43,214 nucleotides of DNA from Burkholderiaceae bacterium (GTDB lineage Bacteria > Pseudomonadota > Gammaproteobacteria > Burkholderiales > WYBJ01): the NCBI GenBank assembly GCA_011525945.1, contig WYBJ01000044.1, forward strand, positions 1 to 43,214, written 5' to 3'. Shown here piece by piece: positions 24,001-24,771 of this stretch; positions within the stretch are counted from its first letter, which is position 1; each line of letters opens with the position of its first letter. The position numbers and the translations under genes are program-made. The notes beneath the pieces are model-generated. The model searched no databases and was not told the origin of the DNA. It saw nothing but the letters and a program-made list of their open reading frames with translations.

Positions 24001-24026
24001 TCGCGCCGAAGCTGACGGCGTGGTGA
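3..24026 (+). CDS. Giant modular RTX/LamG/PA14/FG-GAP surface or secreted protein (5' partial)
   Basis: One frame runs from the left edge to TGA at 24024-24026 without a stop: 8,007 residues, N-terminus missing. An ATG at 330 exists, but the RTX repeats continue in frame upstream of it, so it is not the start. Domain order, seen by eye: RTX repeats, PPC-like domains, RTX islands, LamG, FG-GAP, PA14, two LamG, PA14, FG-GAP series, ELWxTDGT repeats, LRR with inserted PA14 and golvesin-like domains, Gly-rich block, two LamG, SdrD-B, PKD, cadherin-like, Ig-like, cohesin/dockerin-like modules, short C-terminal repeats. Such modules bind calcium, glycans or proteins outside the cell, so an adhesin or matrix role is inferred. 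RTX repeats suggest type I secretion, but they are not at the C-terminus here, no clear C-terminal secretion signal is seen, and no ABC/HlyD/TolC exporter genes are in the window. No catalytic domain was recognised. Confidence 0.93.
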   Translation, partial: SGNDRIAGGAEGDIIDAGDGDNRVSGDGGDDDITAGAGADWIVGGLGADTVHAGGGNDTVFGDQEFDPAKADPAPTFGSADRLFGEDDDDRIFGSGGDDFIDAGAGNDAVRAGGGNETILGGAGDDLIFAWIDESGAELGAHHVIHGGSGVDRIYGDLGVDEIFGDEDNDAIFALRGDDIVSGGAGDDLIVGELGNDVLRGDGGSDLVWGGTEGRARAFFDLSNAANFENPAGWDAAELEHPSGFLVPRIAPVIFAGLSWDGEVGDGEDDIDGGAGIDFVFGGGDDDVVHGGADADYVDGGARIDQVFGDAGDDVVRGGANDDVVHGDFDIPIGDDPIRGGEGIDQVYGDGGSDLLFGDAGRQGAPGAGGDANAAQNQQAGQRLFGGEGIDFLYAFAASGFDTAFDTLMFEDPARATEAQALVDSVRAQTAAERALAGDYMNGGAGGDWLYGNLRQDILEGSTGNDYLHGDFNAGPRLARNTLADAVGGDDQLFGDSGEDQLLGGGGRDELWGGADTDWLEGQFDRDTLFGGTGIDLMVLDVSQFDREQGGIIDGWFGNRARGDAGAFDPQTGELIDDATDILIIEGTNREDTILLGQTAAGRSDGREPGLLHVDYNGREIFTDWRDDAGHALVEQFRISGLGSADRIEFRQLSDAARGVDPLAIDDLIARSDDFIGVVDAGQGNDFVIGTKGRDRLDGGAGSDTLFGLAGDDRLWGDGGEGDPDGDLDTLFGGQGDDDLIGGVGRNRLNAWTRDPEAGGEFGVFVDAQGNLHDNDGDLDNDGLLDADGVSAPYAIEDTGLNRMLGSAQNDQLFGGTGLDFMYGNGGEDTLVRADGSTFEAADGGLGGDEWKDYARATGKVWYVGASNASDLITVDFVTEPGLLAGHHLITRLTQNNGNFSFDAQVRLDFAATDEDGNPLWDPSDIVLNAQAMRTRADSQDAADPNRAFELAPAAFAERKLVDGLLPPEGDFQAIIIDALGGNDIVNVGPTTQKTVWIDAGDGDDRVTIQGGKVILIDETEQPERNDAPSSAHDLGADLPAASSGAIEGNTRFTGLTIDNPDDADWYRFRFANAPAAGARLTLDSESSLDGLTLSLYAAGDPSTPLISADPLALSRDAADAGGRNNDTRGAAFALSNIADIARVTGLSIHSAADEDWFAFSLDRVGDARDEIELVKERAADSLVLALFDANGVAVPAPVATTPLTSVLGLAGLARGDYFVRVSTQSAGGRYELRPVLPAILTESSLTEGVFNSRFTALDLGFIDDVRAVTGLTIANAADADWFRIALDRTGGDDTSVTLTRANAGDNLSLELVDLDGVVLPAVQTTTDGVTRLSLTGKAAGDYLLRVTSAGAGGSYSLQGAERGTRSFEELVQADGTALMRETRVLREQGHSVVDLSADDAGIDLAGLSAGVDYLARVTAPNRAPTVYALEFELSASGPSDTPLEVKLGAQADTKRRDVILGGRGNDVLQGGPGEDWIFGGDDNDVLSGGLDRQAEDLLFGNAGDDTFQIVPDALPFIKGSDQTFVPTLSDRFEGGAGDDQVLFLGGDFDRLGAPVPDWFALRWNRFLHRYEATALQWDIANQDFVIEREVISAAKVAPTDGRVLIAGEPADARFELSVGGGAFVPIVLRAQATSSNGDRAELADDLREALDAAPWLSAGYTGIPAIAVDFPGGMLRMVAPGKGFTLRTASNDATVSVLGFEPLSAGSPIYAQDYLFYQTRDVERTVIDTRAGDDEVHADPEYKFPNVDSEWGIDPGDYEQRGLISALVIRGGDGNDRLFGGARDDRIEGGDGADVIMGGGGDDTIIGGPADDLLVGDRTLVPDGFEFATLASGASGRNDEVAFATLLPALLQGSSIDGLNFHPGDGGDWYIIRTPDALKQLGDSHAALITSDMIQALEVVRNEGVLRETGDGLLSYLFPAEDTDPGEVLALVPRERLSGVPDYYLLHVLPEVAPSERRAGRALEFDGVNDFVQMGIKPELNLDTQASFEFWLKPTGPGSDPVNGGIVLNREGEYEIARFADGSIRWAFANTNPAWVFHNTGVIAPPNEWTHIAITYDNGIVKTYKNGVLAETFNGSGAIGDVDTTRDEFRIGGRQAGGQLFKGLIDEVRVWSEARSSDEVRDFKDRVLAGDEAQLLGYWRFEGTRNETAALDLTANALHGTLQSGLAAGRPDSGRQLITPFGAGEYRLRFLDPLGEIIHVPAAEADRVLFSTELGGQPVFIPIGDVDGDGRNDAVVSVRENVLDPATGQVQTFAQIGFGDSAGENFALVTSGVTLALPAPLLTAAAGKLARIAPAGDLDGDGIGDIVVSVGGGAASGNDGLYLLFGRPRDEWQSGNQEAQTGLLGDYYRLDIPPNNGQLVGGQIFSLAQLNFSTLTPTQSRIDSQILFPQQFVDAPMANVNGTAFTNLFAVRWTGQIRIDQPGEHVFYTQSDDGSRLFIDGRLVVNNDGLHGHAEAFGRITLDAGFHALRMEMFENAGAASAVLLWDPAGPTAKQIVPSTVLVRDASNFVSLVTDRDVFIAGANMAAAPAGDITPVIDGGLLGEYYKSPLPDQLQFNGDDIVRIDPDASLDIKRTLTIETRLRVDVPNAADGFMNFGTDPTTGVREDWMPIVQKADGNFNRAYTLWLHRQGFLHLTSTDASGQENIESPNQSIRPGQTYDIAAVIDRVTGELRLYIDGVLQAPSIGGGAPGPKALRTTDMVTLPDSPLLIGATLEESQSPAFVGFKGAIDHVALWNVARGPAQVQADRSGLTGSEAGLVGLWKFEESGARVLDSSPFGNDGVRGGAQVPVVPGTAVRLDGVNDHLLTPDLRAAFPNESVTLEVWFNAERGGVIVAELGQDAVNTGWHDSQIEILDSGAVRVRVWNLPALELGTVAFNEWHHAALRYDKTTQRLEGFLDGAKAAGFIAGDRQLPWEVSTQTQLRYALGATDTTNLGNGGWFQGRLDEFRVWNVARTDAEVSGSYDRVLSGIERGLVLNWKLDVDALDTSPAQRHGIPFNGVLFDAPVRVDASIVELPDFTGLVPTYTRIDPEIRFPVTFGAFGSYSDLTDFFAVRWRGQIFIDHDGPVRFYLTSDDGSRLLIDGAELTQASFNGLQGFAEHSQVVELTRGYHDLEVQFFENGGAAGMMLEWDPNGGTTRQAIPTRFLVRTTEQPNDTSLRIYDDLTVKDGQSIRILHGRAREDFAETNTRNLLGGVIDSGAGSISLAGVANAFGDARADFAAIDSTGLVVYTGGSVPEQDALALKVIVADSSAHPFDGKQLRAIGDVDGDLAADFLIAGQAESYLVFGDNADATQAFGRAFGTPVSIDTLIAENRAIVLASGEFRGSGDIDGDGLGDLARETVRLNPTLRETTQIARRVIEVYLGARDRSAFAASLAAPDFVLEPGKSAFTAAAAEQLQALLFDGLDPLYDGASAELPAVLGVAGPAADALRLMFATALVDFDGVPVGSGGIGAEVPEHYRYDLATPQPVQSAQPGAGGIDLTAGGTPSLRDAFVLQGASAEEGLSGLVALGDINGDRNADFLVSGNVSAYVLLGPVEIDAASAIVTEADILIDPSLGTPLSRGGDINGDGINDLAFYRRTATESSLIVVFGGFDLPRTLDQAWVDARLAEPGQNRVRVVTNLPAAGAPTLQLLDFDGDAFDDVFYSNPSATVGRVLPGSALRTGGTISWLVLSDFGIGGDSSNRTDVASALGRAGETVGTATALSGIVAGDINGDSLDDLVFIDPGYLTLSSGAEKVGRAYLILGRPGASGGGTLLSNAPFIVQDFDLAAGVAALGDIDRDGYDDFAISRSRELRGQVEGGLFIFLGGADIGFTGITTPQAADIVVSRDAFDALPAGIAFNGVLQAAAGDFNADGRVDLAVSEPRRDLTVGGTTASIDQNLRGSVAVFWSVTARGRSLAMTQADLRLAGEFDADLLGSLSRSPQIDLNADGIDDLVIGAAGADLIAGNVFPRAGEIALLYGSGATITPSGEVLRLSNRAITGSGEFLVDKGTGRPEVFRGFDLDSDGSPDFTLFQGQPERWYRYTTLGDGQAGNAIRLTPGAEAERLLRPADVSLRAVGNAIGPRSFTDTVSGLLMVGPQFDAPGRLREWEFFANAGLVNRTVTPVIVTQLSADEFQITGVGRTRAVTSNAASAYRFDFDLQAGSDAVGPSSFLAWKDGSNVADNAGVITFTDGGGTAVRRLGESSAAQSGAVFAGNNLPVLQSLLRTYSVRGHASQDGVLEFDLGAYLDRATDPSSLERIALVFDVARNWDSSITLASIGNITPALGKVFFTANSSVRGTELWLTDGTRAGTRQVADIAAGLASSNPAHLTAAAGTLYFVADDGGGTRLWKSDGTAAGTAKVSDAPSGAFGEFAALGDRLYFVARQAGESAELWESDGTPAGTKRHDLVAGAAGSAPAELTVVGTTLYFSADPGSGRTLYRVSAGADPGIVAAQTFTGAQELVDAGGVLAFTAVPSGEADRDVYAYDGADFIRLSAIARAGSNPTGLTFLNGVLYFTAQDGPDGATSDFTRAALDQDHGRELWQADPGSALSAVRAANIGEPDTDPHTTTIQVPVFRTIDLGPFGSFQVFDHFETQVITVAGTITSATPSDLTAVGERLFFVANDGTLGRELWKFENGAAALVADLAPGGASSAPTQLTAFGDELAFVFDGALWLSDGTAAGTRRLAAVDATPNALVVSGGLLYLNAGDRVWVSNGTEAGTVRFDTVPAVDGLLRVSLLAREGDNAVSAADATTPAHVTREVPIRVGEAIELDLTADVQAWLRSGQTRLTLRLDGTSGVDLTSARVAAGAASGEVGLRITPRANGVLADLYSGEGRLLAHAQSAIDLRAYAAGDFLLRVYNPQAASQVGDIEFALEVDAPIQGATHPETDRDRIFGGDGEDLIVGNAGLDRFFGESGFDRVVGEAIEWRDQDVAAGERRTQPPDSELSDIPLRAVDPIIAINDNALKIALAATLGIPVTEKYDGAAFTRAVLHASDLAELSTLDLHARGITDITGLEFALNVRTLNLAGNGIDGADLRRLLPGRATTGDVAGLPIGLAQLRHLALDFNPIGTLSELAQLRTLVSLSLDRTRIDTLSGIEALDQLEFLSADGIVLHDGASPTRNGLLGRYYAVNPADLDAVSDFTTVGFAVFDQGYAGRSFGSRLPAPLVDAQIDPNVNVASSLNPFPGTTLSTNVMVRWTGQIWIEAAGAVTFFTESDDGSRLYIDDALVVNNDAIQAMTEKSGTTVLTRGWHDIELDFYQGGGPFGIVLRYDPVDGDKQVIPSAVLVPSVELAAPLAELSRLRVLSLTDNLITDLTPLARLNALATLRLDRNAIRDISAVAGNYIFDDGEAAFTASGSGWQTNLAPVADALDGDYRFVPSGSDNAFASWTIAGLPPGRYQVFVSYPESASRGIATYLLEGADRTFVAHGLDILRPDLPGQVAPAAGEARDVTIDTDTLSVSGDDDDPTTLFGTPFTARHEGSLARFYIEGDLHVPAGTITITGSHGLSWVVGDDVFIDSGAVFDVSAHGAQPGPGGGAGGDNGLAGSGGAGGVNSGSFFQPGAPGFGGGGGGGGGIFFGGGRAGGAGGASFGGNPGASASAASGGAGGAAGINNAGGGGIAGNPGLMGSGASGGFGQGGGFPGQPNGGNGGAGFAMNGFTGGQGGSGGQGGSGRNNGAGLDISGGGGGGGGGGGGGGGGGGAGSGGSGGGGGAGNGGGFFTTGAAGGAGGVGGFGGRGGSGGSGGAGGDGGAGGGAMEIVALGRILVTGAQFLAQGSAGTFGAVPTASPTGGSAGSGPVLDPQFTAAGDGGRGAFGGAGGSGGFAGFGGSGGGGAGGTVKLYGSVVDSSALVVDTSGGALPLGFGAGDSGRFILGDNTSAAFPDSTIVARPGETSHAGSREVNPFIGGPVATQSPNLVNLVGGAAAYGLIDISAEDLLSAAVFDSAPADAAAAVIRLAQAPEFLGGNFIGFDLLLFANLADAPLDLPRLGVNEFGFQTGLVLGGHSRDLRFGGSGPVALTTLEPFAVYATLIPETVAFFSASAERGSGELVLAASDALAPGDVLYLRSPGQSASVDQRVAADDASLGGSGWESLGEVEISPSVDGTGFKVTLTQASDGIVAADAVRFVPLDGAQGSLRVLTLTGNPLDNRSHEALLPAVQAAGIDVAFDAEAPPSLVAISPQAALPTSLAFDGVDDYVAIDHDASLDIAGEVTLEAVFRVDGFTNTWMPLVQKSDGTTGGHRSYSLWANNAGFLLFTSGDGTSQITVNTPAGSIQAGRWYHFAGTIDRGTGEARAYLDGVLVGSASGSGAATAFVHDSPLLFGRTLEVNAAFSSFRGQLDEVRLWNVVRSGADIAADMHHSLDGDEAGLMGYWKFDEPSGAAVRDSSVNGNDGTLGGGAPAPLTGEAAVFDGVNDYIVSPDLRALGVGSSVTLTLWFNAERAGVVVNELGGTNPNNAFWHDSMIEVLPDGEVKVRVWPAGTAFGPPALSLGRVGFGTWHHVALRYDAATQTLDGFLDGVEAAADTIVARTASFQFGGAMHYALGAQDNFNLGNGAAFKGQMSDFSAWNRALGAAEIQAAMTQRLAGSEPGLLFYWRLDGAEAADRSGHGASGNLIGGIGSSALFDPARVRGPLRIGASDADGDPVALRVHVDDPDVAATLQGSFLTLTPAAAFQGTAHVTIEARDGAFLPAASHARLASTGFDFTAGAHAVYGTKFNDLDSDGARDPGEPGIDGVLLFLDDNGNGIADSGERVTYSDANGAYAFTDIADALTDTTVVEVSPPGWGATTNPGEAGGRVIGQAPIVFAESGAIALDQDIGNAQVLTFDLGADRNVFEGEVVRFDATSAAAGAALTWTVTASNGQLIPAGSGGSFEFTPIDDGEYLVLLKASRSGVTANADSVRITAINVAPVVEPGEALAGLEGSPIAITTHFSDIGTLDRHTATIDWGDGSVQNDAPVVEAGGVGTVSASHSYAQQGTYVARVTVIDEDGLAQSNQWTVEVANAAPALLLGDARSAQEGTPFELAFVVADPGRADALSASVDWGDGATEAVVVAADGGVRASHVYADNATHTIAVEASDDSGSSVTGTVEINVQNEPPLPGADDYSVPEDGVLEVAAPGVLGNDVDVAADTLSAALLTGTVHGVLEFHPDAGFRYTPQADFNGIDTFTYRVSDEDGGFSDQTVTLTVTPVNDAPVIERVGDGAVAEGAAIELEIHASDPDGDALVFSLDQAPPGATIDAQTGRFSWLAPDGPLTAAVQVRVTDAGTPSLFATTVFGIEVSNVAPELSIAGSGVGQINEPFALALGAADVGDDALQLWRINWGDGQVSELAGDASAAGHNYAVAGRYAVHAEGIDADGAFASNALEVVITGDTLTPVALSAYDDGFGVRFNRAFDPTVVNLYDAQSIAMGAADVRVSGASVGAVRGSLVFDRDGMGLRFLKTGGVLLPDVYSVRLSSRADGLRDLAGNLLDGNLDGGGGDDYVASFAVADSSSPVLSLPDFVRGPGQPVDVPATASAIPVSISQGDGISKLAFTIRYDTRLLDVSAVQASAALSGATVVSHVDDDLGMVTIDIDAAGGLGSGARELVRLIAAVPADAVYRDKHVLDIGDIVVNDGAGSARANDGLHVAAYVGDASGDGSDIVYTTLDVQRMARVVVRFDSGFDLYPNVDPVIIGDITGNAALNALDITRLLQEVNFLRPGGSLTDRPEIPALPATRPTQFAGPDPVVAIAAEFHAHRGDVVSVPVTLDNASALESARLRIRYDARSLETVEVRRGSLTGDFGWYIAGNLPGELYVDMSRLHALSGGWGTLLVVDFRVKADAPAGRAALDMQAVVLNDGRMVLNPAPQPGTDATDGAIDIAVPMDAARTDAATDVAVPADPAPTDVVIDVAVAPGPARADTAIDIAVPAQPARRAVLNALGDGLRRLLSRTATHSAAADEPFLPEVMAAGAISPAPPLAADAVIRLASVPSSFSAGSAELPMSESQRKWLSAFVARPEPAAVSANSNLRVSIAPKASAEVAPKLTAW
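3140..4090 (+). other. Three PPC-like (pre-peptidase C-terminal) beta-sandwich domains in the giant protein
   Basis: Three successive segments carry the pattern 'TGLxIxxxxDxDWFxhxL' followed by a short sandwich and an ending like 'G-x-Y-x-L-R-V': TGLTIDNPDDADWYRF near 3160, TGLSIHSAADEDWFAF near 3435 and TGLTIANAADADWFRI near 3810. This matches the PPC family, usually found at the end of secreted peptidases. No peptidase is attached here. Boundaries are approximate. Confidence 0.7.
4378..5460 (+). repeat. Secondary RTX islands in the giant protein
   Basis: Two short RTX clusters are seen: 4378-4530 (GGRGNDVLQGG, GGDDNDVLSGG) and 5300-5460 (GGDGNDRLFGG, GGDGADVIMGG, GGGGDDTIIGG). They are separated by about 750 bp coding for non-repeat sequence that I do not recognise. 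A third minimal RTX patch lies far downstream at about 14620-14700. Calcium-dependent folding is therefore likely spread along the chain. Confidence 0.8.
5875..9450 (+). other. LamG / FG-GAP / PA14 / LamG / LamG / PA14 module cluster
   Basis: LamG-type jelly rolls, with an LEFDGVNDFV-type start, an 'EVRVWSEARS' strand and a 'GYWRFEG' end, lie at about 5884-6500, 7680-8360 and 8385-8960. FG-GAP-like DGDGxxD motifs (DVDGDGRND, DLDGDGIGD) lie at 6670-6960. PA14 domains lie at about 7030-7515 and 9000-9450. Each has a WTGQI or WRGQI strand, then SDDGSRL and IDG. These folds commonly bind carbohydrate, which fits a surface-binding role. Boundaries are by eye. Confidence 0.82.
9600..12060 (+). repeat. 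Long FG-GAP / integrin-alpha-like repeat series
   Basis: At least eight calcium-loop motifs of the form D-h-D-x-D-G-x-x-D are visible: DVDGDLAAD, DIDGDGLGD, DINGDRNAD, DINGDGIND, DFDGDAFDD, DINGDSLDD, DIDRDGYDD, DFNADGRVD and DLNADGIDD. They are spaced unevenly, with 'YLVFGD' or 'YLILGR' type strands between. In FG-GAP/VCBS families such repeats form a beta-propeller with calcium loops. Whether this is one large propeller or two cannot be decided by eye. Confidence 0.8.
12790..14130 (+). repeat. ELWxTDGTxAGT repeat series
   Basis: Repeated motifs of about 13 residues are seen: ELWLTDGTRAGT, RLWKSDGTAAGT, ELWESDGTPAGT, LWLSDGTAAGT and VWVSNGTEAGT. Between them are 'GxLYFVAxD' strands. The layout resembles the propeller-like repeats of other giant bacterial surface proteins. 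The repeats are separated by roughly 50 residues at first and then by a longer stretch at 13300-13840, where the motif is degenerate (ELWQADP, ELWKFEN). Confidence 0.75.
14930..18460 (+). other. LRR solenoid interrupted by PA14 and by a split golvesin-like domain
   Basis: Leucine-rich repeats occur in three pieces: 14930-15290 (LSTLDLHARGITDITGLE and similar), 15835-15975 (LRVLSLTDNLITDLTPLARL and similar) and 18355-18450 (LRVLTLTGNPLDN). Between the first and second is a complete PA14 domain (about 15315-15810: GLLGRYY, WTGQIWIE, ESDDGSRLYIDD). Between the second and third is a golvesin-like domain whose front half (15990-16220: GSGWQT, LPPGRYQVFVSYP) and back half (18165-18345: VDQRVAADD, GIVAADAVRFVP) are separated by about 1.9 kb. 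Reading these as insertions into one solenoid is inference from motif order. Confidence 0.7.
16540..17470 (+). repeat. Glycine-rich low-complexity block
   Basis: About 310 residues of the giant protein consist mostly of Gly with Ala, Ser, Asn and Phe, in GGxGG and GFGGxGG steps, with a run of 18 glycines at 17001-17054. The DNA is a GGC/GGT-rich imperfect triplet repeat that keeps the frame throughout. Similar blocks in other surface proteins may form glycine-rich helical sheets. A region of normal composition follows, from 17480 to 18160. Confidence 0.9.
18505..19800 (+). other. Second LamG-LamG pair
   Basis: Two LamG domains in tandem, about 18505-19110 (LAFDGVDDYVAIDHDASLDI at the start, MGYWKFDEP at the end) and 19170-19760 (VFDGVNDYI, LWFNAERAGVVVNELG, WHHVALRYD, FYWRLDG). 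They match, in order, the LamG pair at 7680-8960: shared features include 'WMPLVQKSDG' against 'WMPIVQKADG', and 'WFNAERGGVIVAELG' in the older copy. This looks like an internal duplication of a two-domain unit. Confidence 0.8.
19850..22400 (+). other. SdrD-B, PKD, cadherin-like and Ig-like stalk domains
   Basis: In order: a short domain with SDADGDPV-type start; an SdrD B-like domain at 20085-20400 (KFNDLDSDGARDPGEPGIDG, then DDNGNGIAD); PKD-like domains at about 20420-21225 with the repeated IDWGDG/VDWGDG strand; a tandem-95/cadherin-like domain at 21245-21520 (DDYSVPEDG, DTFTYRVSDEDGG); a putative Ig domain at 21530-21790; a further PKD-like domain at 21800-22050 (INWGDGQ); and an Ig-like 'VRFNRAFDP...DLAGNLLDG' domain at 22060-22400. 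Such tandem sandwiches act as stiff stalks in adhesins. Confidence 0.75.
22440..23460 (+). other. Cohesin-like / dockerin-like / cohesin-like modules
   Basis: Two cohesin-like beta-sandwich segments are seen at 22450-22830 (FTIRYDTRLLDV, then an LVRLIAAVP strand) and 23140-23460 (VPVTLDNAS, LRIRYDARSLETVEV, LLVVDFRVKADAPAG). Between them, 22835-23035 carries two calcium-loop segments typical of type I dockerin: VGDASGDGSDIVYTTLD followed by 'VQRMARVVV', and IGDITGNAALNALDITRLLQ. Cohesin-dockerin pairs normally join different proteins. Here both types sit in one chain, so self-association is possible but unproven. Confidence 0.68.
23502..23681 (+). repeat. Four in-frame 45-bp (15-residue) tandem repeats near the C-terminus
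   Basis: Units start at 23502, 23547, 23592 and 23637 and read TDGAIDIAVPMDAAR, TDAATDVAVPADPAP, TDVVIDVAVAPGPAR and ADTAIDIAVPAQPAR. The spacing is exact. They link the last cohesin-like module to a tail of about 115 residues that ends the giant protein. That tail has no transmembrane segment, LPxTG, PEP-CTERM or other sorting motif I can recognise. Confidence 0.9.
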
Positions 24027-24071
24027 GGGCCTTGCGCCGCGTCAGCGCGCTTGAGAGTGACGATGCTCAGC

Positions 24072-24153
24072 CGCCCTCATCTCCAGCCCATCTCCCGGCG
24101 GGAGAAGGGTGCGCACCGTTCCTCTCCCTCCGGGAGGGATCGAGGGTGATGAA
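24072..24153. repeat. Extragenic palindromic repeat between convergent genes
   Basis: The 161-bp gap between the giant gene and the convergent marR holds two GC-rich hairpins: TCTCCC/GGGAGA at 24091-24105 with a 3-nt loop, and TCCCTC/GAGGGA at 24125-24139 with a 3-nt loop. They are flanked by CCCTCATC and GAGGGTGATG at the outer ends. This resembles REP-like intergenic elements common in Proteobacteria. There is no T-run, so a role as terminator is uncertain. Confidence 0.55.
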
Positions 24154-24187
24154 AAGATCTTCACGCGCGTAGATGTGCTGAAGTTTG

Positions 24188-24646
24188 CTAATCGCGACGC
24201 GCTTTGCCGCGTTCCGATCGGGACAGCTCGGCGAAGAAGCGCTTGAACATCGGCCCGATACGCTGCAGCTCGTTGCGGTGCATCGCCGCGAGCTTCGCCA
24301 GCACCTGACGGCCCCGCCCGGTCAGGCGAAGCTCCACCTTGCGCCGGTCGGCGGTCGAATGTTCGCGCGCGACCAGCCCTTCCCGAGCCAGCCGGTCGAC
24401 CAGGCCGACGGCGCTGTTGTGCTTGATGAAAAGCTGCTGCGCCAGATCGTTGATCGTGATCGGCTCGCCTTCCGGACACGCCCGCAGGACCAGCATCGCC
24501 TGGTAGTGCTGGCTGGTGAGCCCCGCCTGCGCCGCCGCCTCCTCACCGAAGCGCAGAAATCCCCGCAGCGCATGGCGGAACTTCGCGACCTGTGCGTAGT
24601 CTTGAGTGCTCAATTTGTATCGCCTTTCGGCTTTCTTCAGTTGCAT
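24188..24646 (-). CDS. MarR-family transcriptional regulator
   Basis: 152 residues, the usual MarR length. The winged-helix core is visible: ITINDLAQQLFIKHNSAVG forms the helix-turn-helix, followed by VDRLAREGLV and the wing motif with ADRRK and LRLTGRG. MarR proteins bind palindromes as dimers and usually repress the neighbouring operon until a small, often aromatic, ligand binds. The gene is divergent from the ABC uptake operon starting at 24772, with 125 bp between them and a strong inverted repeat in that gap, so it probably controls that operon and itself. It ends facing the giant gene. Start chosen: ATG at 24646. Confidence 0.9.
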   Translation of the reverse strand: MQLKKAERRYKLSTQDYAQVAKFRHALRGFLRFGEEAAAQAGLTSQHYQAMLVLRACPEGEPITINDLAQQLFIKHNSAVGLVDRLAREGLVAREHSTADRRKVELRLTGRGRQVLAKLAAMHRNELQRIGPMFKRFFAELSRSERGKARRD

Positions 24647-24694
24647 GACCTGTCCCGGCGGCCCTTTCCACCACGAGGTATTGAATACGGGTAC

Positions 24695-24735
24695 TATCGC
24701 AACCCGATATAGTTTCGTAATATCGGCTTGCGATA
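24695..24735. promoter_or_regulatory. 41-bp imperfect inverted repeat, probable MarR operator
   Basis: The left arm at 24695-24710 is TATCGCAACCCGATAT. The right arm at 24720-24735 is ATATCGGCTTGCGATA, whose reverse complement matches the left arm at 15 of 16 positions. The spacer is 9 nt. The site lies between the divergent marR and the transporter operon, 37-77 bp before the binding-protein ATG. The outer half-site GCGATACAAA (24730-24739) recurs in reverse orientation inside the start of marR at 24614-24623. Operator function is inference. No confident -35/-10 pair was identified. Confidence 0.7.
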
Positions 24736-24771
24736 CAAACTACCCCATCGACATATTCGCAGGAGGACATT

